Assembly: GCF_000577335.1 (NCBI RefSeq)
Contig: NZ_CBYL010000039.1
Location: 1-33,275, forward strand
Direction: 5' to 3'
Length of the DNA: 33,275 nucleotides
Origin: Faecalispora jeddahensis
GTDB lineage: Bacteria; Bacillota; Clostridia; Oscillospirales; Acutalibacteraceae
The translations under genes and the position numbers were made by a program. The notes under the pieces were generated by a model. It was not told the origin of the DNA. It made no database searches and worked only from the letters and a program-made list of their open reading frames with translations. Shown piece after piece: positions 7,487 to 17,871 of this stretch. Position 1 is the first letter of the stretch. The number at the start of each line of letters is the position of its first letter.

Positions 7487-7993
7487 TTAACTCAGCAGGA
7501 GTGCCGCCGCGATTCCGCCGAACAGCCCCAGCATAAAATACAGCTTCGCTTTTTTGTCTCTTTCTTCTCTCGCGTGGGTCAGAGCGCTGCTGATGAAACC
7601 CAGATACAGCTGGCAGTGCGCAAGCTGGCCCTCTGTATCGCTTGCGCCGAATCCCAGCCCGAAGTCCCGTATGTATTCCAAATCCTGGCGGTTCATCCCG
7701 GTCGTCAGCAGGCCGTCGTCCATACCGTGCTCCCACGCCCGCGGAAAGCTCTCTCCTTTTCGGCAGTACTCGGCGCATAGGACCAGAAACCGCTGGTTTT
7801 TTCCGTGCTTTTCAATGATCCGCTCCACCGGCATACCGGAATAGCGGATCTCTTCTCTGGTAAGACATAGAAAGGAGTAGAAAGCTTCCAGCTCCCTCAC
7901 CCTGCCGCCCAGCTTACGCGATTCCATATAGCCCGCCAGAATACAGGCCGCCATGACCGACAGGATCCCGATTAATTTGACCAAGAAGCTCAC
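7487..7993 (-). CDS. spoIIIAB: Stage III sporulation protein AB
   Basis: This 168-residue protein has an N-terminal membrane helix (LIGILSVMAACILAGYM) followed directly by the family motif ESRKLGGRVREL, a long helical cytoplasmic region, and a C-terminal membrane anchor (LYFMLGLFGGIAAALLL). It resembles GspF-type secretion proteins, as noted for the family. The start fits the family N-terminus but lies 80 bp inside the end of spoIIIAA, an unusually long overlap. Confidence 0.92.
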   Translation of the reverse strand: MSFLVKLIGILSVMAACILAGYMESRKLGGRVRELEAFYSFLCLTREEIRYSGMPVERIIEKHGKNQRFLVLCAEYCRKGESFPRAWEHGMDDGLLTTGMNRQDLEYIRDFGLGFGASDTEGQLAHCQLYLGFISSALTHAREERDKKAKLYFMLGLFGGIAAALLLS

Positions 7994-8927
7994 CCACCTT
8001 GTAAATTCCTTTGATTTTCCCGGGCCGCGCCGCGCAGTCCAGCAGAACCACGGTACGAAACGCCCCGGTTTCCATCAGCCGGCGTATCTGGCGGCGGCGA
8101 AGAAGCTCCCCTGCAGAGGCCGCGTGCACGCTGACGATCAGCGAAACACCCGCATTGACCACCTCTTCCACAGCGGCGGTTTCGCGCTCGCTCCCCAGCT
8201 CGTCGCAGAGGATCACCTCGGGCGAAAGGGAGCGGATGGCCTGCAGGATTCCCTGGCTTTTAGGGTAGCCGTCCAGAATATCGCAGCAGCAGCCAAGATC
8301 GTTCTGGGCGTCGCCCCGATAAACGCCTGCCAGCTCGCCGCGTTCGTCAACCACTGTGATTTTTCGGGGAGGCAGCTTTCCTCCCCCTGCCAGCTGGCGC
8401 GCCAGATCGCGAAGAATCGTTGTTTTGCCCGTGGAGGGCGCCCCCGCCAGAAGAACGCCCTGCACGATCTCCTCCCCAACCAGGGACAGAAGCTCATCCG
8501 CCGCGCCGGAGATTTGCCTTGCGACACGGATATTAAAGGAAGAAATGTCCCGCAGCCCCGCAACCTGTCCCTGATCCAGAACGGCTGTGCCGCAGATGCC
8601 CACCCTGTGCCCCCCTCGGATGGTGAGAAAGCCGTTCCGGATTTCGTTCTGATGCGTATACACGGAATGGCTGCACAGGCTGCGGAACGTCTCCTCCATA
8701 TCCTCCCGGAATACGGGAATCCCCTCCTCCGGCTTGCGGCTGATTCCGTTCCCTGTCACAAAAAAGCTTTGTACCCCATTAAAAATGGAAAGCGGCAGAT
8801 TCACCCGCATGCGGATTTCCTGCACAGATTCCTGAATATGCTCCGGCAGCTCCATGAGTACGGGTCTGAGCCGCTGGCAGACCGGCTGTATCGCCGTAGT
8901 AAACGAATTGGTATGGCTCTGATTCAT
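7914..8927 (-). CDS. spoIIIAA: Stage III sporulation protein AA (channel ATPase)
   Basis: SpoIIIAA is the secretion-type ATPase thought to energise or assemble the SpoIIIA channel in the mother cell. The 337-residue protein has a regulatory N-terminal half (EIRMRVNLPL, GFLTIRGGHRVGICG), then Walker A GAPSTGKT (162-169), TVVDERGE, and Walker B ILCDELG (239-245). The ATG at 8927 is preceded by a strong AGGGAGGA site; an earlier ATG at 8972 has none. The C-terminal ~26 residues overlap spoIIIAB in another frame. It heads the eight-gene operon. In known spore formers the operon is sigma-E controlled. Confidence 0.94.
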   Translation of the reverse strand: MNQSHTNSFTTAIQPVCQRLRPVLMELPEHIQESVQEIRMRVNLPLSIFNGVQSFFVTGNGISRKPEEGIPVFREDMEETFRSLCSHSVYTHQNEIRNGFLTIRGGHRVGICGTAVLDQGQVAGLRDISSFNIRVARQISGAADELLSLVGEEIVQGVLLAGAPSTGKTTILRDLARQLAGGGKLPPRKITVVDERGELAGVYRGDAQNDLGCCCDILDGYPKSQGILQAIRSLSPEVILCDELGSERETAAVEEVVNAGVSLIVSVHAASAGELLRRRQIRRLMETGAFRTVVLLDCAARPGKIKGIYKVGELLGQINRDPVGHGGLYSGGLYGIA

Positions 8928-8949
8928 GTTACTTGTCCTCCCTTTGCTA

Positions 8950-8976
8950 CCATAAATATGGACAAAGCCCATAGAT
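8950..8976 (-). promoter_or_regulatory. Possible sigma-E-type promoter for spoIIIAA
   Basis: On the minus strand, CATATTTAT (8960-8952) resembles the sigma-E -10 (CATAnnnT) and TCTATGG lies about 14 bp upstream. The predicted start would leave only ~18 nt of leader, just enough for the AGGGAGGA ribosome site. The match is partial. Confidence 0.3.
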
Positions 8977-9051
8977 TAGAACAAAAAAATGAGAGGAAGA
9001 AAAATTCCAACGGGAGCGCACTTCGACAAATCCATATAAAAATCCCCTGAT
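8961..9051 (-). repeat. Duplicated spacer module, copy 2 (proximal to spoIIIAA)
   Basis: Read on the minus strand, this 91-bp stretch aligns with 9123-9214 over its whole length, roughly 60% identical by eye. Shared blocks include TCAGGGG, GATTTTT, GTCGA, TGGAAT, TTTCTT, TTTGTTC and TTGTC, in the same order and spacing. This copy contains TGTCGAA (9028-9022), a perfect match to the Spo0A-box heptamer. Confidence 0.5.
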
Positions 9052-9122
9052 TATCAGGCGGAAAATTCAGACCTTGGCCTCTCCCCTCAAAGGCCGAAAG
9101 AAACAATCCATTCCAGGGCACA

Positions 9123-9214
9123 GACAACGCCTGTGATCCGAACAAACAGAAGAGAAAAGAAAGATTCCAGTGAAAAAGCAACTCGACAGAAAAGCGCAAA
9201 AAAATCCCCCTGAA
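9123..9214 (-). repeat. Duplicated spacer module, copy 1 (at the ligA terminator)
   Basis: This 92-bp stretch is the distal member of the direct repeat. It begins with the 3' arm of the ligA terminator and carries TGTCGAG where copy 2 has TGTCGAA. No ORF in the 324-bp spacer 8928-9251 has coding character. Confidence 0.5.
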
Positions 9215-9229
9215 GAAATTCAGGGGGAT
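9198..9229 (-). terminator. ligA terminator
   Basis: A perfect 11-bp stem ATCCCCCTGAA/TTCAGGGGGAT (9204-9214 with 9219-9229), a 4-nt loop and seven T on the minus strand form a textbook intrinsic terminator 22 bp after the ligA stop. Confidence 0.93.
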
Positions 9230-9251
9230 GATCATTTAAGTCGGGAGCGGC

Positions 9252-11922
<2,671 letters not shown>

Positions 11923-12093
11923 GGTTCCCCCCTATCGTGCATCCGTTCGATCGTACTGCGTTTTAGAAAGAGCCTTTGCATTCTTCCCAATCGAAGGCGG
12001 GAAAAATCGCTGTTTTCACATAAGGTCACTTAATAAAGCGATCGACTAACTATATAATACACAGGGGTATTTCCATTGGTGAATTATTTCTGC

Positions 12094-12129
12094 AAAAAGG
12101 GCACAAAGACGCATAGCCTCTTTGTGCCC
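12094..12129 (-). terminator. Terminator of the cmk-plsC-ispH operon
   Basis: An 11-bp perfect stem GGGCACAAAGA/TCTTTGTGCCC (12099-12109 with 12119-12129) is followed on the minus strand by TTTTT. It starts 25 bp after the ispH-S1 stop. Confidence 0.92.
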
Positions 12130-12154
12130 CCAATTCATTCAATTGCAGATGGGA

Positions 12155-14152
12155 TTATTCCTCGTCGGCCGGTTTGTCTTCCGCTACGGGAGCCTCTTCC
12201 GCTGTTTCAGCGGCCTGCTCTTCCAGATACGCGCGGATCGACAGGCTGACACGATGCTTGTCAAAATCGATGTCGGTGATCTTCGCCTTTACCTTGTCGC
12301 CGTTTTTCAGCGCATCCTGCGGCTTCTCGATTCTGTGGTCAGCAATCTGAGAAATGTGGATGAGGCCGTCGATGCCGGGAATGATTCTGGCGAAGGCGCC
12401 GAAGGTGGTCAGGCCAACAACCTGTACCTCAACGGTGGTGCCTACGGGGTAATCCTTCTTCAGGATCTCCCACGGATTGTCCTCGTCCTTCTTGTAGCCC
12501 AGAGAAATCTTGCCCTTCTCTTTGTCGAGGCCCTTGATGTATACCTTGATGGTATCGCCCACATTCACAACCTCGGACGGATGCTTGATGCGGTTCCAGG
12601 ACAGCTCGGAGATGTGAACCATTCCGTCGATGCCGCCCAGGTCAACAAACGCGCCGTAAGCGGTCAGGGACTTGACAACACCGGTGAACTCTTTGCCTTC
12701 CTCGGCAGTTTCCCAGAACTTGTCGGCCAGCTCTTTTCTCTCATCCTTCAGTACGGAACGGATGGAGCCCACCGCGCGGCGGCGCTGACGGTTCACTTCG
12801 ATAATGCGGAATTTGACTTCCTTCTTCAGCAGAGCATCCAGCGGATCATTCCGGGAGGCAGTAGCCTGAGACGCAGGGATAAACACACGCACGCCATTGG
12901 TTACAGCGATCACACCGCCCTTGATAACCTCTGTGACAACACCGGTGAGAACTGTTTCGTTTTCTTCCGCCTCGGAAATGGTCTCCCAGCCCTTCACAGC
13001 ATCCAGGCGCTTTTTGGAGAGCATGATGGTGCCCTCCTGGTCGTTGGTGCGCATAATGAGCAGATCGAGCTCGTCGCCGATCTTTACCAGATCCTCTGTT
13101 TTTGCGTTCGGATCTGCAGAAAGCTCAGACAGCGGCACAAAGCCAGCCTGCTTGCGTCCAACATCCACGTAAATCTCATTGGGAGCAATACCGACAACAA
13201 CGCCACGTACCTTCTCATCTGTATTTAAACTTTTCAAAGATTCTTCGAGCATCTCCTCAAAGTTAGATTCAGCAGACTCCTGCTCCGTGAGACCCGCGCC
13301 TTCAATAATTTCTGTCATGGTATCAAGTACCTCCTTTATTATGCTTGCGGGTGTAGAGGCACCCGCAGTAATACCGATAGAAACGGCCTTTTTCACGGCC
13401 TGCGAAGGGATTTCCTCCGCCTTTTCAATCAAGTAAGTAGTGCAACTCTGCGCACAGACATCCCTAAGCTTGGCCGTGTTGGAGCTGTGCCGCCCCCCGA
13501 TAACCAGCATCAAATCAGATTTTTGAGCAAGATCTGATGCTTCGGACTGCCTTTGAACAGTTGCATTACATATTGTAGCAAAAACGTCCGCATTTGTACA
13601 TACCTTTTTTAGGATTTGCAAACAATTTCCCCATTCCTCCAGACTAAAAGTTGTCTGGGCAATGACGCAGACTTTCTGATTGGAAAATTCAGGGTGTTTT
13701 TCCAGCAAATCCCTAAGCTCCGCGGCGTTTCGAAACACGTACGGCGGCGCCGTGCAGTACCCGATCACGCCTTCGATTTCGGGGTGCGAAGCATCGCCCG
13801 CGATCAGTACGGTCTGCCCTGCTTCACACGCACGGGAAACGATTTTGTGAATCTTGCGCACAAACGGGCACGTCGCATCCGCGCATTCAAGCCCGCGGCC
13901 GGAAATATCTTCCTGCACCGCACGCGCAACTCCGTGAGAACGGATCACCAGCGTGCCGTCCGGCGGAACCTCTGCCGGGGTGTCGACGATGCGGACGCCG
14001 CGCTCCTCCAGCTCCTGCACGATCTGGGGATTATGGATGATCGGGCCGAGGGTGTAAACCTGCTTTCCCTCGTCGAGCAGACGGAATACCATCTGAACCG
14101 CGCGATCTACGCCAAAGCAGAAACCGGCGGACTTTGCAACATGGATCGTCAT
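12155..14152 (-). CDS. ispH: IspH (HMBPP reductase) fused to four S1 RNA-binding domains
   Basis: This 665-residue fusion has an N-terminal IspH/LytB domain (about 1-283) that reduces HMBPP to IPP and DMAPP in the MEP pathway using a 4Fe-4S cluster. The cluster cysteines are C12 (GFCFGVDRAV), C95 (CPFVRK) and C195 (CNAT); the substrate histidines are H40 (HNP), H73 (SHG) and H123 (HPE). After an acidic linker come four S1 domains, starting near residues 317, 402, 487 and 572. Domains 3 and 4 are the most canonical (GAFVDLGGIDGMVHISELS; GLIHISQI). Such fusions are known in clostridia, and the S1 half may serve as the ribosomal S1-like protein. The gene overlaps plsC by 4 bp. Confidence 0.95.
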   Translation of the reverse strand: MTIHVAKSAGFCFGVDRAVQMVFRLLDEGKQVYTLGPIIHNPQIVQELEERGVRIVDTPAEVPPDGTLVIRSHGVARAVQEDISGRGLECADATCPFVRKIHKIVSRACEAGQTVLIAGDASHPEIEGVIGYCTAPPYVFRNAAELRDLLEKHPEFSNQKVCVIAQTTFSLEEWGNCLQILKKVCTNADVFATICNATVQRQSEASDLAQKSDLMLVIGGRHSSNTAKLRDVCAQSCTTYLIEKAEEIPSQAVKKAVSIGITAGASTPASIIKEVLDTMTEIIEGAGLTEQESAESNFEEMLEESLKSLNTDEKVRGVVVGIAPNEIYVDVGRKQAGFVPLSELSADPNAKTEDLVKIGDELDLLIMRTNDQEGTIMLSKKRLDAVKGWETISEAEENETVLTGVVTEVIKGGVIAVTNGVRVFIPASQATASRNDPLDALLKKEVKFRIIEVNRQRRRAVGSIRSVLKDERKELADKFWETAEEGKEFTGVVKSLTAYGAFVDLGGIDGMVHISELSWNRIKHPSEVVNVGDTIKVYIKGLDKEKGKISLGYKKDEDNPWEILKKDYPVGTTVEVQVVGLTTFGAFARIIPGIDGLIHISQIADHRIEKPQDALKNGDKVKAKITDIDFDKHRVSLSIRAYLEEQAAETAEEAPVAEDKPADEE

Positions 14153-14796
14153 TGGGGCTCCTCCCCTTTCAGGGCTTTCGGAACCAGCGCGGGGTCGCGC
14201 AGCTCCATGATTCTACCCATCACCAGGCGGCTTGCCTGGCGGTATTCGGAACCGGAGCCCTTTTCAATCTGCAATTGCTCGGGCATGATCAGCGGGCCGC
14301 AGACAACGTCTACCCGGTGGAACAGCTTCGGAAAAATTCCCTTTCTGCCGGTAATGCACACCGGCAGAATCGGCGTATTGTTCTGAAACGCCAGCATCAC
14401 GGCCCCGGATTTTGGCTGCAAGAACGCGCCGTCCTTTGACCGTGTGCCCTCAATGAAAATGCCGACCACCTGTTCCTCCTGCAGCAGCTCCTGTGCGCGG
14501 TTGATCGCGGAGGAATCCCCTTTGCCGCGATTGACGGCGAAAGCTCCTACTTTTCGGAACAGACTGCCGAGCAGCGGATTTTTGAACAGCTCCATTTTCG
14601 CCATAAAGTTGACCTGCCTCTTACCCGCGACAGCGGTTAAAAGAATCGGGTCTTTAAAAGTGAGATGGTTGCAGCAAACGATGACTCTGCCCGACTTCGG
14701 CATGTTTTCAGCATTCATGATCCGGTACGGCATGAACAGCCGGAAAAAAACAAGCGCAGCCGATTTACAAAATACATAAAGCGCCGATCGCTTCAT
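14149..14796 (-). CDS. plsC: 1-acyl-sn-glycerol-3-phosphate acyltransferase
   Basis: This 215-residue membrane-associated enzyme adds the second acyl chain to lysophosphatidic acid. It has the catalytic NHLTFKD (H44, D49; HX4D), the FIEGTR glycerol-phosphate motif (E116-R119), and VAGKRQVNFMAKMELF and GAFAVNRGKGD blocks. An N-terminal hydrophobic stretch (LYVFCKSAALVFFRLFM) anchors it. The ATG at 14796 was preferred over the upstream alternative because it has AAGGAAG upstream and begins with the family N-terminus. It lies between cmk and ispH-S1 and overlaps the latter by 4 bp. Confidence 0.93.
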   Translation of the reverse strand: MKRSALYVFCKSAALVFFRLFMPYRIMNAENMPKSGRVIVCCNHLTFKDPILLTAVAGKRQVNFMAKMELFKNPLLGSLFRKVGAFAVNRGKGDSSAINRAQELLQEEQVVGIFIEGTRSKDGAFLQPKSGAVMLAFQNNTPILPVCITGRKGIFPKLFHRVDVVCGPLIMPEQLQIEKGSGSEYRQASRLVMGRIMELRDPALVPKALKGEEPQ

Positions 14797-14836
14797 GATA
14801 CAACTTCCTTTCCTTGCGGTAATTCGCCGGGTGCGG

Positions 14837-15499
14837 TCAGGATAAACGTTCCCCAATCACAGTCAGCATTCGATTTACCGACTGCTCCAGCGTATTACCG
14901 GTGGTATCCACCAGAACGGCGTCCGGGGCCTGCACCAGCGGGGCGATCGCGCGGGTCGAATCCTGCTCGTCGCGCTTTTTCACGTCTGCAAGCACCGTAT
15001 CAAAGTCGGCACTCCCCTTTTCGAGCAGCTCTTTCCAGCGCCGCCGAGCCCGCTCTTCCAGTGAAGCGGTGAGAAAAATTTTCACCTGCGCGTGCGGCAG
15101 CACCACGGTTCCAATGTCCCGGCCATCCATAACGACGTCGTTCTGCTCCGCGATATCCCGCTGCAAAGACAGCAAAAACTCCCGAACCTGCGGAATTGCC
15201 GAAACCTTGGAGGAAGCGGCCGCTACCTCCGGCGTGCGGATCGATTCCGACACATTTTCAACACCCAGGAGCACCTGCTGCTCTCCCCCGACATATCGCA
15301 GAGAGACCTCAACTGCTTCGAGCTGCGGGATTACTTCCTCCGGCGCCGCCGGATTCTTCCCCGCCCTCAGCATGTGAAGGGCAATCGCGCGGTACAGCGC
15401 GCCCGTATCTACATACAAATACCCGAGCTCCTGCGCAACGCGGCGTGCAATCGTACTTTTCCCCGCGCCGGCAGGACCATCGATGGCAATTGAAATCAT
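14837..15499 (-). CDS. cmk: Cytidylate kinase
   Basis: This 220-residue enzyme phosphorylates CMP and dCMP. It has the P-loop GPAGAGKST at 8-16, the YVDTGALYRA CMP-binding segment, VMDGRDIGTVVLP, and a LID-type region RRWKELLEKG and RDEQDSTRAIAPL. The length is normal for bacterial Cmk. The start overlaps the upstream flavoprotein stop by 4 bp. The order cmk-plsC-ispH-S1 is common in clostridia. Confidence 0.96.
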   Translation of the reverse strand: MISIAIDGPAGAGKSTIARRVAQELGYLYVDTGALYRAIALHMLRAGKNPAAPEEVIPQLEAVEVSLRYVGGEQQVLLGVENVSESIRTPEVAAASSKVSAIPQVREFLLSLQRDIAEQNDVVMDGRDIGTVVLPHAQVKIFLTASLEERARRRWKELLEKGSADFDTVLADVKKRDEQDSTRAIAPLVQAPDAVLVDTTGNTLEQSVNRMLTVIGERLS

Positions 15500-16761
15500 C
15501 CTTGTTCCTCCTTTGCGGCCTGCGCCGCCAGCCGCCCTGTGGCAAAGGCAATCTGTAAATTGAAGCCCCCGGTGTAAGCGTCCACGTCCAGAACCTCACC
15601 CACAAAATACAGCCCATGAATCAGCTTGGATTCCATGGTTTTGGGGTTGATTTCTTTGACATTCACGCCGCCGGAAGTGACGATCGCCTCTTCGATGGGC
15701 CGAAAACCCTGAATGTTTACGGAAAACCCTTTGAGCAGCGCGGCAAAGTCCCGGCGCTGTTCGCGGGTGATGGCATTGCACTTTGTTTCGGGAGGAATTC
15801 CCGACCGTTCCACCAGAACGGGAATCATTTTACGGGGCAGCAGCGCCCCCAGCGAATTGATAAAATCCTTGTTGCTGTTCTGTTCCAGATCGCGCTGGAG
15901 TCTTGCGTCCAGCTTCTCGGGCGACAGCGCCGGTTTTAAATCGATCTCGAGCCGGTATACCCCAGGCTCCATACGGCGCATGTGGCTGCTGGCGCTCAGC
16001 ACCACCGGGCCGGAAAGACCGAAATGCGTAAACAGCAGCTCGCCGAAATCCTCATAGATCAGCTTTAGCCGCTCATAGACCCGAACGGCGGCGTTTTTCA
16101 GAGCAAGGCCCTGCATCTGCGCACAGTCTCCCCCCTGCTCGACCAATGGAACCAGAGAGGGACGCAGCGGCAGTACGCTGTGCCCGACCTGGCGCGCCAA
16201 CCGGTACCCGTCCCCGGTGGAGCCGGTTCCGGGGTAGGATGCTCCGCCGCAGGCAACAATCACTTTCGGGGCAAGCAGCTCCGTGCCGTCACGCAGAACG
16301 ACACCGTGAACGCCGTCTTCGTCGATGAGGAGCTTTCGGGCTTCTGCCTGCAAAATCTTCACATGATTTTCCTTCAGAAAGCGTGTCAGCGCGTCGATGA
16401 CATCGCCCGCGCGGTCTGACTGCGGGAAAACCCGCTGGCCCCGTTCCGTTTTCAGCGGCACGCCAAGGCCCTCAAAAAAAGCCATGGTATCCTGCGGAGC
16501 GAACCGGGAAACAGCGCCGTATAAAAAACGGGAGTTGGTCGGCACGGCAGCGATCACATCCTGCACAGAGCAGTTGTTGGTCAGGTTGCACCGACCTTTT
16601 CCGGTGATGCCAAGCTTTCTGCCAAGGCGCGCGTTTTTCTCTGCCAGAATCACGCTCAGGCCGAGTTCGGCAGCGGTCCCCGCCGCCATCATTCCGGCCG
16701 CTCCGCCCCCGATGACGATCAGATCAGCCTTGTGGTTTGTTTGTGTCAACGTTTTTTTCAT
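15496..16761 (-). CDS. YhiN/HI0933-type FAD-dependent oxidoreductase
   Basis: This 421-residue flavoprotein starts with an FAD-binding Rossmann motif (LIVIGGGAAGMMAAGTAAELG) and has the family's KLGITGKGRCNLTNN stretch. GGASYPGTGSTGDGYRLA follows, and a C-terminal VTSGGVNVKEINPKTMESK precedes LYFVGEVLDVDAYTGGFNLQIAFATG. The family is widespread and its physiological substrate is unclear. The ATG at 16761 lies 38 bp inside the end of the RpiR gene. An earlier start six codons upstream is possible but has weaker support. Confidence 0.88.
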   Translation of the reverse strand: MKKTLTQTNHKADLIVIGGGAAGMMAAGTAAELGLSVILAEKNARLGRKLGITGKGRCNLTNNCSVQDVIAAVPTNSRFLYGAVSRFAPQDTMAFFEGLGVPLKTERGQRVFPQSDRAGDVIDALTRFLKENHVKILQAEARKLLIDEDGVHGVVLRDGTELLAPKVIVACGGASYPGTGSTGDGYRLARQVGHSVLPLRPSLVPLVEQGGDCAQMQGLALKNAAVRVYERLKLIYEDFGELLFTHFGLSGPVVLSASSHMRRMEPGVYRLEIDLKPALSPEKLDARLQRDLEQNSNKDFINSLGALLPRKMIPVLVERSGIPPETKCNAITREQRRDFAALLKGFSVNIQGFRPIEEAIVTSGGVNVKEINPKTMESKLIHGLYFVGEVLDVDAYTGGFNLQIAFATGRLAAQAAKEEQG

Positions 16762-17617
16762 CCACCTTTTCGTATACACCGTATTCGTCCCAGATATGCT
16801 CCAGGCTGTGCAGAATCTCGGTTACTTCTTCTTTTTTCTTCATCGTGACCATGACGATCAGCGCGTTGATCAGGCTCAGCGGCGCCGCGATCGCATCCAC
16901 AAAGGAAGCCATGTTGCTGCGGGCCAGCAGCAGATATCCCGCAGGCTCTGCAAGCGGCGACAAGGGGCTGTCCGTAATAGCGATCACCTTGGCCCCGCGG
17001 TCCGACGCAAAATGCATTGCCTTAACCGCGCGCTTGGAATACCGCGGGAAGCTGATGCCGATGACGGTGTCCGCTTCATCGACCCGGATCATTTTTTCAA
17101 AAATTTCCGCTTCGCTGGTAATATTCACCAATTGTACATTTTCTAAAATCAAACCAAAATAATAGGACAAAAAAGTCGCAAGCGCCAAAGAACTGCCGGC
17201 CCCCAAAATGTAGATTTTGCGGGAATCCGCGATCGCATCCACCGCGGCGTAAAAATCTTTGCGGGAGGTTTCCTCCAGCGTCCGGCGAATCATGTCGATG
17301 TCCTGATTCATCACAGACGAAAGGACATCTGAACTCCCCATGTTATTGACGGTGACCTCGATCCGCTGCACCGACGTCAGGCGACTGCGGATCATCTCCT
17401 GCATGGCCTGCTGCAGCTCGGGGTATCCGCTGTATCCAATCTCCGTTGCAAAGCGCACAACCGTGGATTCGCTGACCCCCACCGTAGCACCCAGCCGTGA
17501 GGCTGTCATATAGGCTACTTTGTCGTAATGCTCCAATATATATTTGGCGATCAACTTCTGCCCCTTGGAAAATTCAGGCATGTTGTTGAGGATCCTGGCT
17601 GTGAGTTGACTATTCAT
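16724..17617 (-). CDS. MurR/RpiR-family transcriptional regulator
   Basis: This 297-residue regulator has an N-terminal RpiR helix-turn-helix domain (about 1-78; YMTASRLGATVGVSESTVVRFATEIGY) and a C-terminal SIS sugar-phosphate-binding domain (about 120-260; KIYILGAGSSLALA, VIGISFPRYSKRAVKAM, AKVIAITDSPLSPL). Such proteins sense phosphosugars, but the effector is unknown here because no sugar genes are adjacent. The ATG at 17617 was chosen over a GTG at 17635 because the GGAGGA site lies between them. The promoter and a set of CCTGCAA half-sites lie just upstream, suggesting autoregulation. It is the first gene of the run down to ispH-S1. Confidence 0.9.
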   Translation of the reverse strand: MNSQLTARILNNMPEFSKGQKLIAKYILEHYDKVAYMTASRLGATVGVSESTVVRFATEIGYSGYPELQQAMQEMIRSRLTSVQRIEVTVNNMGSSDVLSSVMNQDIDMIRRTLEETSRKDFYAAVDAIADSRKIYILGAGSSLALATFLSYYFGLILENVQLVNITSEAEIFEKMIRVDEADTVIGISFPRYSKRAVKAMHFASDRGAKVIAITDSPLSPLAEPAGYLLLARSNMASFVDAIAAPLSLINALIVMVTMKKKEEVTEILHSLEHIWDEYGVYEKVDEKNVDTNKPQG

Positions 17618-17645
17618 AATCGTGTATTCCTCCACTCATTCTGCC

Positions 17646-17673
17646 CCTGCAATTTTTTGATTCGTTTTGCAGG
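17646..17673. promoter_or_regulatory. Operator-like inverted repeat CCTGCAA/TTGCAGG (proximal)
   Basis: The 7-bp half-sites at 17646-17652 and 17667-17673 are perfect inverted copies with a 14-bp gap. They lie between the promoter and the regulator's start, as expected for autoregulation. Confidence 0.5.
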
Positions 17674-17693
17674 AAGGCGCAACTCTTTTATTC

Positions 17694-17722
17694 ATATTAA
17701 GGCCTGAGCCTGCAAAAATCAA
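17694..17722 (-). promoter_or_regulatory. Sigma-A promoter of the RpiR-type gene
   Basis: TTGATT (17722-17717), a 17-bp spacer and TAATAT (17699-17694) on the minus strand form a plausible promoter. One CCTGCAAAAAT site (17709-17719) overlaps the -35 region and spacer. Confidence 0.55.
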
Positions 17723-17768
17723 GAGAAAAATAGGAAATTTAGCAGAAAAAACGGTTTATTTTTGCAGG
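17709..17768. promoter_or_regulatory. Operator-like inverted repeat (distal pair)
   Basis: CCTGCAAAAAT (17709-17719) and its perfect inverse ATTTTTGCAGG (17758-17768) are 38 bp apart. Together with the proximal pair there are four CCTGCAA half-sites in 123 bp. Confidence 0.5.
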
Positions 17769-17805
17769 AACAATTCATTTTCCATGCAATTAAATATTCT
17801 CAAAA

Positions 17806-17826
17806 GAAAAATTCGCCGGATTGGCG
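17806..17826 (-). terminator. Weak terminator-like hairpin after the GNAT gene
   Basis: CGCC-AATCC-GGCG followed on the minus strand by AATTTTTC. The stem is only about 4 bp, so this is a tentative call. Confidence 0.3.
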
Positions 17827-17871
17827 GACTTCTATCAAATGAGGAACGGACAGGCGAAAATATCCCGCAAA

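Noticed and set aside
8924-9235. 103-codon minus-strand ORF across the spoIIIAA-ligA spacer
   Set aside because: It spans a terminator and the duplicated spacer module, has no ribosome site and a composition driven by T-rich DNA.
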